64,000 nucleotides of DNA from Candidatus Bathyarchaeota archaeon (GTDB taxonomy: Archaea; Thermoproteota; Bathyarchaeia; TCS64). The notes under the pieces are model-generated. The model ran no database searches, had not been told where the DNA came from, and saw only the letters and a list, made by a program, of their open reading frames with translations. Below are positions 35,966 to 45,370 of this stretch, piece after piece. The stretch spans positions 27,538-91,537 of the forward strand of contig PBSW01000078.1 of NCBI GenBank assembly GCA_002726865.1. The letters are read 5' to 3'. The translations under genes were made by a program, and so were the position numbers. How positions within the stretch are numbered: position 1 is the first letter of the stretch; each line of letters opens with the position of its first letter.

Positions 35966-37789
35966 CTAGGGTTCTACGGTCTCCATGGTTCCATTTGGAA
36001 TCTCAAATTTAAACTGCATCTCATAAAGCCGTTTATATAGTCCGCCTCTCTTGATGAGTTCCTGGTGGGAGCCCGTCTCTGCTATCCTTCCCTCTTGGAT
36101 GACAACGATCTTATCCGCTTTTCTAACGGTGCTGAGTCTGTGGGCTATTATGATGGATGTCCTATTTTTGAGGACTATGTCCATGGCACTCTGGATTATT
36201 AACTCTGTGTAGGCATCGATGCTGCTTGTAGCCTCGTCCATAATGAGGATACGGGGATTCGCTAAAAGAGCCCTAGCGAGGCTCACTAGCTGCCTCTGGC
36301 CTTGGCTGAGGCGGCCACCACGCTCCCTGACCTCAGTTTCATAGCCCTCTGGGAGTCTTTTGATAAACTCATGGGCTCCTACGGCCTTCGTGACCTCGAT
36401 GACCTCCTCATCTGTTGCTTCGAGTCTTCCGTACTTGATGTTCTCCATGATGCTTCCGGAGAAGAGGTAGGTATCTTGGAGGACGATAGCCATTTGACCC
36501 CTAAGAGACTCAATATGGACTCCTCGGATATCCTGACCGCCCACGGTGACTCTGCCCTGCGTTGGGTCATAAAACCTGTAGAGGAGGTTGATTAACGTGG
36601 TCTTTCCCACCCCCGTGGGTCCCACAAGGGCAACAGTGGTGTTCGGCTCTATTTCCAGGTCGATGTCTCTGAGAACCGGCTGACCTTCCTCATAGCTGAA
36701 AGACAATTTCTCATATACGATCTTTCCCTCAATGGTGTTGGCTTCTACAGCATCCGGAGCGTTAGCCACCGTGATGTCAGAGTCCATGATCCCAAAGACC
36801 CGTTCCGCGGCGGCGAGGGCGGACTGAACACTATTCCAGAAGTTGCTTAGGTCCTCAATTGGCCAGAAGAACCTGTTGAGGTATGACATGAATCCGAACA
36901 ATACTCCCACGCTGAGTGCTCCATTGATCACAGCGCTACCCCCGAACCACAGGACAAGGCAATTACCAATGGCTGTGAAGATGGCAACCACAGGCCAGAA
37001 CGCCGACATCACCTGCCCTGCTAGGACGTTGGCTTTCATGTTGTCTGTGTTCAACTTTTGGAACTCCATTCTTGTTACTCCTTCTCGACTGAAGCATTGA
37101 ATCTCTTTCATACCACTGACGCTCTCCTCCAATTTGGCTGAGACGCTGGCGATGGTTCTTCGGGTGGCCCTGTAGACTACTCGGACTTTACGACCCCAAG
37201 TGAGGAGGAATCCAATCATAAGGGGAAGTATGGTAAACGTTATAACGCTCAACCGGGCGTCCATCGTTATCATGATTATTATTATCCCCCCCAGGGTGAC
37301 AAAGTCGGCGATGACGCTGGCCACGCCACTGGTCACGAGCTCCGTAATCCGATCTACGTCATTAATGACCCTGGAGACAAGACTCCCCATCTTCCGTTTC
37401 GCGTAGAAATCGAGGCCGAGCTCCTGGAGGTGGCGGAAGATATCCAGTCTCATATCATACCCCAGCTTTGCCCCCAGCCAGTTTATTATGAATCGCTGGA
37501 TGACTTGCGCTGCAAAAATCAGGAGGTAGACGATAACGAACGCTATGCTTATGAGTGCAAGCCCTCCTGTGTCAAGGTCCGCGATGTATTTGTCTATAGC
37601 GAGAGTGAACATGTAAGGAGGGAGCAGATTGATCCCAGTTGATATTATCGTCACTAGGATGAGTAGCACCAGCCTCCTTTTGTGCCTCGTGATGTATTTT
37701 AGCATCCTGCTAAATAGGACCCGGTCGGGCACGGTCCTTTTATATTTCTCATCTTCGTCCCCGTGCCCGTGGTGGTGGTGATAGCCCAT
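35966..37789 (-). CDS. ABC exporter half-transporter B (canonical ATPase site)
   Basis: Membrane-spanning domain fused to an ATPase domain, MsbA/MDR type; six predicted helices in residues 35-330 and the ATPase domain from about 360. Walker A GPTGVGKTT, signature LSQGQRQ, Walker B LIMDEATSSID and H-loop IIIAHRLSTV. Its own catalytic residues are intact, but its signature motif (LSQGQ) is altered. An unusual N-terminus is histidine-rich (MGYHHHHGHGDEDEKY). 607 residues. The ATG follows directly after the stop of the partner gene, and the two must form a heterodimer. Confidence 0.92.
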   Translation of the reverse strand: MGYHHHHGHGDEDEKYKRTVPDRVLFSRMLKYITRHKRRLVLLILVTIISTGINLLPPYMFTLAIDKYIADLDTGGLALISIAFVIVYLLIFAAQVIQRFIINWLGAKLGYDMRLDIFRHLQELGLDFYAKRKMGSLVSRVINDVDRITELVTSGVASVIADFVTLGGIIIIMITMDARLSVITFTILPLMIGFLLTWGRKVRVVYRATRRTIASVSAKLEESVSGMKEIQCFSREGVTRMEFQKLNTDNMKANVLAGQVMSAFWPVVAIFTAIGNCLVLWFGGSAVINGALSVGVLFGFMSYLNRFFWPIEDLSNFWNSVQSALAAAERVFGIMDSDITVANAPDAVEANTIEGKIVYEKLSFSYEEGQPVLRDIDLEIEPNTTVALVGPTGVGKTTLINLLYRFYDPTQGRVTVGGQDIRGVHIESLRGQMAIVLQDTYLFSGSIMENIKYGRLEATDEEVIEVTKAVGAHEFIKRLPEGYETEVRERGGRLSQGQRQLVSLARALLANPRILIMDEATSSIDAYTELIIQSAMDIVLKNRTSIIIAHRLSTVRKADKIVVIQEGRIAETGSHQELIKRGGLYKRLYEMQFKFEIPNGTMETVEP

Positions 37790-39715
37790 CTAAGTCCTCC
37801 TCCTTTGGGCACCAGAGGACTGAGTCTCGTAAAGCTTCCTATAGATACCGTCTATTTCTAAGAGCTCGTCGTGGGTTCCCTCCTCAGCGATCTCTCCGTC
37901 ATCAAGGACGATAATATAGTCGGCCTTCCTAATGCTGCTGAGGCGCTGGGTAATAATGAAGGTTGTCCGGTCCTCCAGTAGTTCGTCAATGGCTTGCTGG
38001 ATTTCGTACTCAGTATGGGTATCAACGCTGCTTGTAGAGTCGTCCATAATGAGAATCTTAGGGTTTTTCAGGAGCGCCCTAGCGATGGCGATTCTTTGCT
38101 TCTGGCCTCCAGATAATGTAACCCCTCTCTCTCCAACCCGGGTTTCATAGCCGTCAGGAAGGCTCTCGATAAAGTCGTTGATCTTGGCCCTCTTCGCAGC
38201 CTTCCTAATCGAGATGATACTGGCATTCTTAACGCCATAGGCGATATTCTCTCTTAGGGTGGTGGAGAAGATAAAGGGCTCTTGGCGCACGACGCCCATG
38301 TTACTCCTCAGGGATTTGATCTTGAAGTCCTGCAAGTCTACGCCGTCCAGATGGATGGATCCTTTGGAGGCATTGTAGAATCGGGGGATGAGATTGATAA
38401 TACTGCTCTTCCCGGAGCCTGTGGCGCCAAGAATCGCTATTGTCTGCCCAGGTTGGACGGTTAGGTTGATGTTCTTTAAGACCATATTGGTTCCATCGTA
38501 GCTGAACCAAACGTCCTTGAATGTTATGCAGCCTTCAATCTCTTGAACGTCGACGGCGTCCTTCCTATCATGTACCTCCACCTCAGCATCAATGATGTCG
38601 AAGACTCTGTTTCCCGCGGCGATAGCCCGGACTACCATGGATGTCATGAATCCAATTCTCCTGACAGGCCCCATGAGTTTTGCAAGGTAGAAGTAGAACG
38701 CCACAACGCTTCCAACGGTGATGATGCCTGATATGACCTGCCCTCCGCCGTACCAGATAATGAGGACGAAGCCTAGGCTAGAGATGAACGATGCAAGGGG
38801 CCCAAAGCGCGCGCGGAACCAGGCCAAATCCATATTAAGGTCGAAGTACTCCATGAGCTCAACGGAAAACTTTTTCTCCTCGAACTCTTCCCTGCTGAAT
38901 CCTCTCACTACCCTGGTCCCGGCCAAATTTTCTTGGAGGACCGAGGTAATAACCCCGTACTGTTCCCTAAACAGATTCCATAAGGGGCGGACATTTCTTG
39001 AAAAGTACGCGGTGGAGAGGAAGACGAACGGGACAACACTCAGAGATAAAAGGGTAAGGGTTGGGTTGATCGAGATCAGGGCGTATAGCACAAGCACTAG
39101 GAGGAGAACCGAGGATAAGACCATGCGAACCCCCATTTGGTAAAAGCGTCCCATCATGTTGATATCTCCGGTGGCCCTCGCCATGAGCTGACCTGTCCTT
39201 TGCTGATCGTAGAAGCTGAAGCTTTGCTTCAGGAGGCTGTTGTACATATCTTCTCGAATTTTGTAGGTAGCCTCCTGGGCCACTATCGTGGTGGTATACC
39301 TTTGCAGGAACGTAAAGAGGCCCGTTATTATTGCAATAACGATCAGGGATAGGCTGAATACGAGGAGGGCTCCAAAAGAAGGATTTGAACCGGAAGCGGC
39401 GCTATACCACGAAGCAATGGGGAGTAATATTCTTGAAGGAAATCCGCCAACCCCCCTTTTGAATGCAACTATTTCTCCAGTACTGAGTGCTCTCACCATG
39501 TCAATTATGGAGCCAATTATTGCAGGGGAGAGGATATCGAAGACCGTAGTTATGACTATGAGAACAAAAACCACTCTGAGCATCCATGAAACAGCGATAT
39601 AACCCAAGAGGCGTTTCAGTGTCTCCCTTTGGGTCCTTGTACTGGTCGGAATTCTATCAATTGATCTCCTACCTCCTCCTCTACCGCCGCCTCCTCCACT
39701 GCCACGCCGTGCCAT
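37790..39715 (-). CDS. ABC exporter half-transporter A (degenerate ATPase site)
   Basis: 641 residues, same architecture as the next gene, with a Gly/Arg-rich N-terminus (MARRGSGGGGGRGGGRR). Walker A GATGSGKSS and signature LSGGQKQ are normal, but Walker B reads LIMDDSTSSVD (Asp in place of the catalytic Glu) and the H-loop reads IITQRLSSI (Gln for His). It pairs with the partner's altered signature to make one non-hydrolysing site, the arrangement known in heterodimeric exporters such as TM287/288. The substrate cannot be predicted. Nine bases behind the ArsR gene. Confidence 0.92.
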   Translation of the reverse strand: MARRGSGGGGGRGGGRRSIDRIPTSTRTQRETLKRLLGYIAVSWMLRVVFVLIVITTVFDILSPAIIGSIIDMVRALSTGEIVAFKRGVGGFPSRILLPIASWYSAASGSNPSFGALLVFSLSLIVIAIITGLFTFLQRYTTTIVAQEATYKIREDMYNSLLKQSFSFYDQQRTGQLMARATGDINMMGRFYQMGVRMVLSSVLLLVLVLYALISINPTLTLLSLSVVPFVFLSTAYFSRNVRPLWNLFREQYGVITSVLQENLAGTRVVRGFSREEFEEKKFSVELMEYFDLNMDLAWFRARFGPLASFISSLGFVLIIWYGGGQVISGIITVGSVVAFYFYLAKLMGPVRRIGFMTSMVVRAIAAGNRVFDIIDAEVEVHDRKDAVDVQEIEGCITFKDVWFSYDGTNMVLKNINLTVQPGQTIAILGATGSGKSSIINLIPRFYNASKGSIHLDGVDLQDFKIKSLRSNMGVVRQEPFIFSTTLRENIAYGVKNASIISIRKAAKRAKINDFIESLPDGYETRVGERGVTLSGGQKQRIAIARALLKNPKILIMDDSTSSVDTHTEYEIQQAIDELLEDRTTFIITQRLSSIRKADYIIVLDDGEIAEEGTHDELLEIDGIYRKLYETQSSGAQRRRT

Positions 39716-39723
39716 ATTTTATG

Positions 39724-40320
39724 TCACTCCTGGAATGTCAGGACTGAGTTCAGCTCATTAAGCGCACTAATGTAATTTTGGTCTTGGGCCAACTTCAGAT
39801 TGGTTACGAGCTTTACGAGACTGCGATAGATAAATCTCCCAAGCTCATTCGGATTTCCTTGTTTATCTACGGTCTCCTCAAAAGCCCTCTTCCTTAGTTC
39901 TTTGATTAGAGTAATGAGTTCCTCTACCTTTTCTCGTTTCTCCGCTTTGAACTCCAATCCGAAGGACCTCAGGCCGTCAGTAATCCTCTGCTGGACCTCC
40001 TCCTGCCATACCATATAGTTGTCGTCTTCCGCCAGGGTCTCGCTGAGGCTGTATGACACTATGAATCTATCTCCGATGCTCTTGTAGTATGATTGAACCA
40101 TATTCCTCACCTGAACGGTGCGGGTCTTCTTAACAAGTCCAGCCTCTTTAAGAAGGTTGAGATGGTGGATGATGCTAGAGTGGTTCTTCTTGAGAGACTT
40201 GGCGAGATCCGTCGCGGACCTCTCATGGTGCCTTAGTGTATGGAGTATGTGGCGGCGGGTCTCATCAGCGAAGAGTTTAGCTATTTCGGGGTCCTTGATG
40301 ACGCGAATTCCATTGACCAA
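39724..40320 (-). CDS. ArsR-like winged-helix regulator
   Basis: 198 residues. The N-terminal HTH (about 10-80: DPEIAKLFADETRRHILHTLRHHERSATDLAKSLKKNHSSIIHHLNLLKEAGLV) fits the ArsR/HTH-20 group. The remainder is helical and charged, probably for dimers and ligand sensing; no metal-binding cysteines are present, so a small molecule is more likely than a metal. TTG start at 40320. It heads the operon with the two ABC genes and likely represses it, and an imperfect palindrome overlaps its promoter. Confidence 0.82.
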   Translation of the reverse strand: MVNGIRVIKDPEIAKLFADETRRHILHTLRHHERSATDLAKSLKKNHSSIIHHLNLLKEAGLVKKTRTVQVRNMVQSYYKSIGDRFIVSYSLSETLAEDDNYMVWQEEVQQRITDGLRSFGLEFKAEKREKVEELITLIKELRKRAFEETVDKQGNPNELGRFIYRSLVKLVTNLKLAQDQNYISALNELNSVLTFQE

Positions 40321-40333
40321 TATTTTCGCTACA

Positions 40334-40358
40334 GAACCGTGTACCGTTCTATATAAAT
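40334..40358 (-). promoter_or_regulatory. TATA box and imperfect palindromic operator of the ArsR-ABC operon
   Basis: On the minus strand an AATTTATATAG box (about 40350-40358) is followed directly by GAACGGTACACGGTTC (40334-40349), a 16-base imperfect palindrome with six of eight pairs matching. It lies between the TATA box and the TTG start, where a repressor would block transcription. Binding by the ArsR protein is inferred. Confidence 0.5.
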
Positions 40359-40863
40359 TCTCTCAATAAACCATCAATCTTTTTTTGTACAACTCAAGGT
40401 AGACGAAGGCGTGGAGAATCAAGATGCATTCCAAGGCATTATTCTCTTCGACCCCATGTGTTCGGCATCAACTCCATTCCCGTCCTGCTCATCTCATATA
40501 GGGGACCAAGGTCATTAAGCTCAATAACCCGTAAGGTTTTCAATTGACCTCTCCAGTTCTCAGTGATTTTAATCGAACGTGTCTCATGCTTCACAGTAAA
40601 ACGTAGTATAAAGTCGAGGACATTAGATTTTGTCCTTACTCTAGTTTTATCCCTCTTGAATCTTAGGCTCCGAACTCGATGATCTTTACAGGTTCACTGA
40701 AAAAATACTTGGAACTATTGACCCGGTTTTTTTATCTTGTTATAACTATCAAATATTACGAGTCTATTAAGCAACATTCTGAGCCTCATTGCCCGTAAAT
40801 ATTTAAACACGCTGCCCCTCTTTTCCACCGGTTCCTTTGAACACTCTACTAAGGGAAACCCGA
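40359..40863. other. Gap between the ArsR operon and the UDG gene
   Basis: About 500 bases. Apart from a possible dead gene on the minus strand (40439-40693) I see no gene. ATATTTAAAC near 40799-40808 is the likely TATA box of the UDG gene. Confidence 0.4.
40439..40693 (-). pseudogene. Open frame without a start codon, possible gene remnant
   Basis: On the minus strand, 84 sense codons run from just after a TGA (40694-40696) to TAA at 40439-40441. The translation is protein-like (SNVLDFILRFTVKHETRSIK, ENWRGQLKTLRVIELNDLGP, YEMSRTGMELMPNTWGRRE). There is no ATG, GTG or TTG near the 5' end. The frame next to it upstream reads SSKYFFSEPVKIIEFGA, as if one frameshift separated two parts of a gene. 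No family recognised. Could be chance. Confidence 0.28.
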
Positions 40864-41436
40864 ATGAGTTATATCACAGACGCCGCCCGAACTTGCGAGC
40901 GTTGCTGTCTCCACAAGGGCCGTTTAAACGTCGTCCCGGGGGAGGGTAGTCTGTGTTCGTCGGTGGTCCTGATTGGGGAGGCTCCCGGGCGAAAGGAGGA
41001 CGAATCGGGGAGGCCTTTCATAGGGTCCGCGGGAAAGATTCTCGACGAAGCCATGGAGAACGCCGGCCTCGCTAGGTCCCAGGTCTACATCACAAACGTC
41101 GTCAAGTGCAGACCACCTGGTAACCGTAGGCCCCGATTAGACGAAGTAGCGGCTTGCACCAACTATCTCTACGATCAGCTAGCTATCCTTACTCCGCAGG
41201 TTATTGCTCCAATGGGGAACTCGGCGCTGTATCATGTCTTCAACCATTTTGGATTTGGTAATGCTACCATTGGTGAGGTGCATGGGAAGCCTCATCTTTT
41301 GGATTTTGTTTGGGGGAAGGGTGTGGTCTTTCCCCTCTATCATCCGGCGGCCATACTATACAATCGTACTCTAAAGAATGATCTTCACGCCGACTTTGAG
41401 GCATTGGGTGATCTTCTAGGGCCTGTCAGTTTGTAA
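40864..41436 (+). CDS. Family 4 uracil-DNA glycosylase (iron-sulfur type)
   Basis: Removes uracil from DNA, starting base-excision repair. Typical parts: four cysteines for a 4Fe-4S cluster (the CERCCLHKGR start and NVVKCRPPGNR.. AACTNYL), the uracil-site motif GEAPGRKEDESGRPFIGSAG, and the C-terminal YHPAAILYN. I prefer ATG 40864 (about 190 residues); the TTG at 40837 is also open. The last bases overlap the end of the converging htpX gene. Confidence 0.9.
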   Translation: MSYITDAARTCERCCLHKGRLNVVPGEGSLCSSVVLIGEAPGRKEDESGRPFIGSAGKILDEAMENAGLARSQVYITNVVKCRPPGNRRPRLDEVAACTNYLYDQLAILTPQVIAPMGNSALYHVFNHFGFGNATIGEVHGKPHLLDFVWGKGVVFPLYHPAAILYNRTLKNDLHADFEALGDLLGPVSL

Positions 41437-42382
41437 GGGCCCGGATCCGCTTTACTATATTTGGATGAGTGGAAAAGAGCTCTGCGAACCGGGCTATGCC
41501 AGTTATCTTCCGGGAGGCGATGTTGGCAACGAGTTCCTCATCGCTTCTCCCGATGCTGGCACTGTTCAGTTCTGCAACGTCCTTTACGGCCCTGTCGGGG
41601 TCGGAGATGAAGAGGGTCTTAAAGCTGCTGGACCCTCTGGTCCTAGGTGTAAATATCCTGTGACGGGCCGTGGATGTCGTGATTTTGGCCAGGCCCTCAG
41701 TGAGCTTCCGGGCGCCGTCGCTCACGATGCCTGCCGCGTGCTGGTCAGCATAATACTCCCGGAGTCTGCTGAATCTAAGGTTGAATAGCATGAGCCCAAG
41801 GTATAGGAGCATGCTGAGTCCCCCTACCAAGGCAAGCCCCCCGCCATTCTTTTGATCCCTCTTGCCGTATCGAGCGAACATAGTGGACCGGGAGATGATG
41901 TAGAACAGGCTTGGGAGGACGCTAATGAGCATGGTAACCTGGACATCTCGGTGCTTAATGTGGCCCAGCTCATGGGCTAGGACAGCCTCCACCTCCTCTC
42001 CTTCAAGGCTCGTAAGAAGCCCCTCCGTAATTGCAACGTGGTTCCCGGTGAGGGGGGACCCGTACGCGAAGGCGTTGGGGATGCGCATCTTGGAGATCAT
42101 CAGCTTTGGCGTCTTGATTCCGGAACGTGTTGATAGATCCTCAAATGTGCTGTGGAGCCAGGGATTTTCAATGGGATCGAGCTTGCGCACCCTATAGAGG
42201 GCGTTGACAAGATAGGGGGCCAATAACCACTGGGCCGCGTTGAACAAAATAACCATGGTGGCGAGTGAATAAACGTTCAGCCCCCCTGAGTAAGCGAGAA
42301 GGGTAGCCATTCCGATAGTAGAAACCCCTATAATGAGTGCAAGGGTTCCAAGCATAGATAGGCGTAGCTTTATGAGATTCAA
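41426..42382 (-). CDS. htpX: HtpX-type M48 membrane metalloprotease
   Basis: Zinc protease that degrades damaged membrane proteins. Zinc motif HELGH at residues 137-141 inside AVLAHELGHIKHRD, with the third ligand in SRLREYYADQHA. Two predicted helices at the N-terminus (about 10-60) and two more after the active site (about 150-205). 318 residues from a TTG start. Shares no operon with its neighbours. Confidence 0.9.
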   Translation of the reverse strand: MNLIKLRLSMLGTLALIIGVSTIGMATLLAYSGGLNVYSLATMVILFNAAQWLLAPYLVNALYRVRKLDPIENPWLHSTFEDLSTRSGIKTPKLMISKMRIPNAFAYGSPLTGNHVAITEGLLTSLEGEEVEAVLAHELGHIKHRDVQVTMLISVLPSLFYIISRSTMFARYGKRDQKNGGGLALVGGLSMLLYLGLMLFNLRFSRLREYYADQHAAGIVSDGARKLTEGLAKITTSTARHRIFTPRTRGSSSFKTLFISDPDRAVKDVAELNSASIGRSDEELVANIASRKITGIARFAELFSTHPNIVKRIRALTN

Positions 42383-42451
42383 CCTTTATCCCGTAATAAT
42401 ACCCGCTGATCCCTGAATATAAACAAAAGGGTGAGCAATGAACGTGCTTGG

Positions 42452-44389
42452 TTACATCCTCTCCGGGGGAGCTATGCCTAGAGTCTGGAGAGAGTTCCTG
42501 ATTGTGATTCGGGTCGCCTCCACCAGCATGAGCCTTGCGCCGACAAGCCCTGGGTTCTCAGCCTTGAGGACAGGGTGCGCGGCGTAGAAGCTGTTGAATT
42601 TATCAGAGAGATCGTTGACGTACGCAGTGATATTCATGGGCTTTAGCTCGTTAGCGGCGTCTATGAAGACCTCAGGGAACCGGGCAAGAGCTAGGGTTAG
42701 CTCTTTCTCCTGGCGTGCGTAGAGGCTCTTGTAGTCGGGCTTAGGCCAGTCCCCTGCCTTTTTCAGTATGTTGCACGCGCGGGCGTGGCTGTATTGGATG
42801 TAGGGAGCGCTGTTGGTTTCGAAGTTGAGGGCCTTCTCCCAGTCAAATGTAACTGTCTTCATGGGATCAATGCTGAGGAGTGTGTACTTGATGGCTCCAT
42901 GCCCCACTATTCTGGCGATCTCCTCCTTATGTTCTACCGAAAGATGGGGTGAACGGACGTCAACAACCTCGTAGGCTAGTTTCTCGGCCTTCTCCACAAT
43001 CTTGCTGAGGACAACGTACCTGCCGAGGCGTCCGCTCATCTTGATCCCTGGGAGGTTGACAAGCTCGTAGGCGTAATGGCGGAGGTTGTCCCCCATCTTG
43101 AGCCTGCCCATTGCGGCCAGGGCAATCCTAAGCTGGAGCTGTGCAAGCCTCTGCTCTGAGCCAATGACGTTGATATCTCTGTCCACCAAGTTGAACTTCC
43201 AGATGTGGTATGCCATGTCCCTTAGGGTGTAGAGGGTGGTGCCGTCACTCCTAATCAGGACGAGGCGGGGGATCTCGTGCTCCGAGTTTAGCCCCCAGCG
43301 CTCCTTGAGGCATAGGTCATTGGCGATCCTGTCGCAGTCGAAAATGAGGGCCCCTTCATCCATGAAGGCATAAGGGGTGCCCTTGAGCTCATCGAGGACT
43401 TCGTCTGCTGCTTTCTTCCAGACGAGGTCGCTCTCGAAATCGAATGAGTCGAAGCCGATCCCTATCTCGCCGAGGCTAGTCTCAAAGCCTTTGAGACAGT
43501 AGCCCACCACTTTCCTGACGTCCTTGGTGGTCGTTGGCTCGTTGTTTTCATATGCAGTGTTAAGGGCCACGATCTCGGCGTTAGTGTCATTAATTTTAGG
43601 GAGTTTCTCGGCAAGGGTATCATAGACTTTTGGATATCTCTTTCGGAGCTCTTCTGCGGCTTTCCGGTATTCTTCTTGCTCCCTCTGGAGCTTGGCGAGC
43701 TCATGTACCAAACCCCTCCGCTCTGCTTCATCGATTTTTCCACTGAGTCTAATCGTCTCGTTGATGACATTGACGCTGGCGTAGATGGTACCCACCCATA
43801 GTTCGGCTCTCCCCTCCGGCTCTGGCTTCCCCATAAGTTTCCACCCGTACGTGGTCATGGCTACTTGGCGTCCCATATCGTTGACGAGAAAGTGGGCAAG
43901 GACCTCATGGCCCTGGCGCCTAAGGATCTCGGCGATGCAGTCACCAAGGATGCTGTTCCGGGCGTTCCCGATGTGAAGTGGAGCGTTAGGATTAGCACTG
44001 GTATGCTCCACCATTACCCTAATGGGTTCCTGGGTTTTAACGAAGCCATACTCTTCATCTCCCTCAACTATAGTTCCTAGGACGAGCCCAGCAAATCTCC
44101 CCACATCCACCTTGAAGTTGAGGTAACCCCCGACGGCTTCCGCTGATTCAATAAGGCCCGAAAGAGAGGCGTCGATCTTCTCTACAATACCCTGGGCTAT
44201 CTCCTGGGGGCTCAGCTTGAGTGTCCTAGCGAGCTGAAAGCACACTGGTGATGATAGCTCCCCCATCTCGAGGTCGGGTGGAGGGGAATACTTTGCTTTT
44301 GGGAGCTTTGTCCCAGGGTACACTTCTATTATAGCCTTTTCAATAAGTCCTTGACACTCTTCTCTCAGCTTGGCTAGGGGATTTTCCAT
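42452..44389 (-). CDS. argS: Arginyl-tRNA synthetase
   Basis: Class I synthetase that charges tRNA-Arg. N-terminal Add-1 domain (about 1-110), HIGH-like motif within HTSANPNAPLHIGNARNS (near residue 140), KMSKS-like motif GIKMSGRLGRYV, and an anticodon-binding DALR domain ending ARLMLVEATRITIRNSLQTLGIAPPERM. 645 residues, full length. One of the tRNA-Arg genes is at 61,771. Confidence 0.95.
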   Translation of the reverse strand: MENPLAKLREECQGLIEKAIIEVYPGTKLPKAKYSPPPDLEMGELSSPVCFQLARTLKLSPQEIAQGIVEKIDASLSGLIESAEAVGGYLNFKVDVGRFAGLVLGTIVEGDEEYGFVKTQEPIRVMVEHTSANPNAPLHIGNARNSILGDCIAEILRRQGHEVLAHFLVNDMGRQVAMTTYGWKLMGKPEPEGRAELWVGTIYASVNVINETIRLSGKIDEAERRGLVHELAKLQREQEEYRKAAEELRKRYPKVYDTLAEKLPKINDTNAEIVALNTAYENNEPTTTKDVRKVVGYCLKGFETSLGEIGIGFDSFDFESDLVWKKAADEVLDELKGTPYAFMDEGALIFDCDRIANDLCLKERWGLNSEHEIPRLVLIRSDGTTLYTLRDMAYHIWKFNLVDRDINVIGSEQRLAQLQLRIALAAMGRLKMGDNLRHYAYELVNLPGIKMSGRLGRYVVLSKIVEKAEKLAYEVVDVRSPHLSVEHKEEIARIVGHGAIKYTLLSIDPMKTVTFDWEKALNFETNSAPYIQYSHARACNILKKAGDWPKPDYKSLYARQEKELTLALARFPEVFIDAANELKPMNITAYVNDLSDKFNSFYAAHPVLKAENPGLVGARLMLVEATRITIRNSLQTLGIAPPERM

Positions 44390-44541
44390 GGTTTTCCCTT
44401 CAGTATTCCAGTAAGGCGAGCGGAGATGAGCTTAAAATGGGTTTTGCTCTGAGTGTTATAACCCAGCGTAGCATGAAAAATCGCAGGTACGACTAGAGAA
44501 ATTATTTAAAAAAAGGGTCGAAGGTTATGTTATCTCTAAGA

Positions 44542-44961
44542 CTAGAAATATCTTGCCAACAGGCCCCTGAGGGCTTCAGCGTGTCGCGCTTCATCTTTTG
44601 AAGTTTCATCAAAAACATCATGCGCCTCATCGATCCCTGCCTTTTTAGCTTGGACTGCCGCCTGTCTTTTCCCAATGTTTGCTCCAATTTCGCCTTTCAG
44701 CATTTTTTCAAGATTTTCCTTAGTGCTCTCAGATATTTTTCCTGCGAGCTCCGCGTATCTTGCGCCATGCCATGCTTCATCCAATGCAATTGATTTGAGA
44801 ACCTCTGCTATCTCAGGGAATCCTTCCCTTTGAGCTTGACGAGCCATCGCAAAGTAAAGACCCACCTCTGCTGTTTCACCCTTAAAGTTTCCCTCCACTG
44901 CCTGTTCTACTACTGTTCCCTTGGCAACGCCCAGTTTATTCAAATTTATGAGTTCAGTCAT
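44542..44961 (-). CDS. Rubrerythrin-like di-iron protein
   Basis: 139 residues, four-helix bundle with ferritin-type iron ligands: a Glu in FKGETAEVGLY, ExxH in LDEAWHGARY, and ExxH in KDEARHAEAL. The rubredoxin domain of classical rubrerythrin is missing. Likely a peroxide-reducing or oxygen-protective enzyme in an anaerobe. A GAGGTAG site lies just before the ATG. Single gene. Confidence 0.85.
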   Translation of the reverse strand: MTELINLNKLGVAKGTVVEQAVEGNFKGETAEVGLYFAMARQAQREGFPEIAEVLKSIALDEAWHGARYAELAGKISESTKENLEKMLKGEIGANIGKRQAAVQAKKAGIDEAHDVFDETSKDEARHAEALRGLLARYF

Positions 44962-45370
44962 TTCACTACCTCATTCCTTTCTGAGAAGTGGTTTCTTATG
45001 GTAACATTTGAACCTTTATCTTGTTTAATTGAATAACTTGATTTAGTCCTAGGGTTTAGTTCGCGCGCGTCTATATTTTTTGGTCAGCCGATATGTAGAT
45101 ATTATTAACGCGCGCTACTAGCATAAACGTCAGTGTTGTCACTTTCTCCCGGTCACGCAATTTTCTGAAGCGTCATAACAACAGATTGCTTCTCGCGCGC
45201 GGAAGTAGGCAAACACCGGCTCTGAGATTGAACAAGGACTAGATTATGGCTTTTTTCTCCCAAGCAAAAGAGGGGCTACTATTCGGTCTTCATGACAGGA
45301 TTACAGTTTTTCATGCCTTTGGATACCCATATTTTTTATCCAAACTGATCCCTTTTCATCTCCGACGACG
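44962..45370. other. Promoter gap with three alternating CG tracts
   Basis: No gene seen. It contains CGCGCGCG at 45062-45069, CGCGCGC at 45109-45115 and CGCGCGCG at 45194-45201, in otherwise AT-rich DNA. A TTTTTTAT box near 45331-45340 likely serves the next gene. Confidence 0.5.

Noticed and set aside
44990..45030. T-arm-like GGTTCAAATG on the minus strand, possible tRNA
   Set aside because: No matching acceptor, D or anticodon stems around it.
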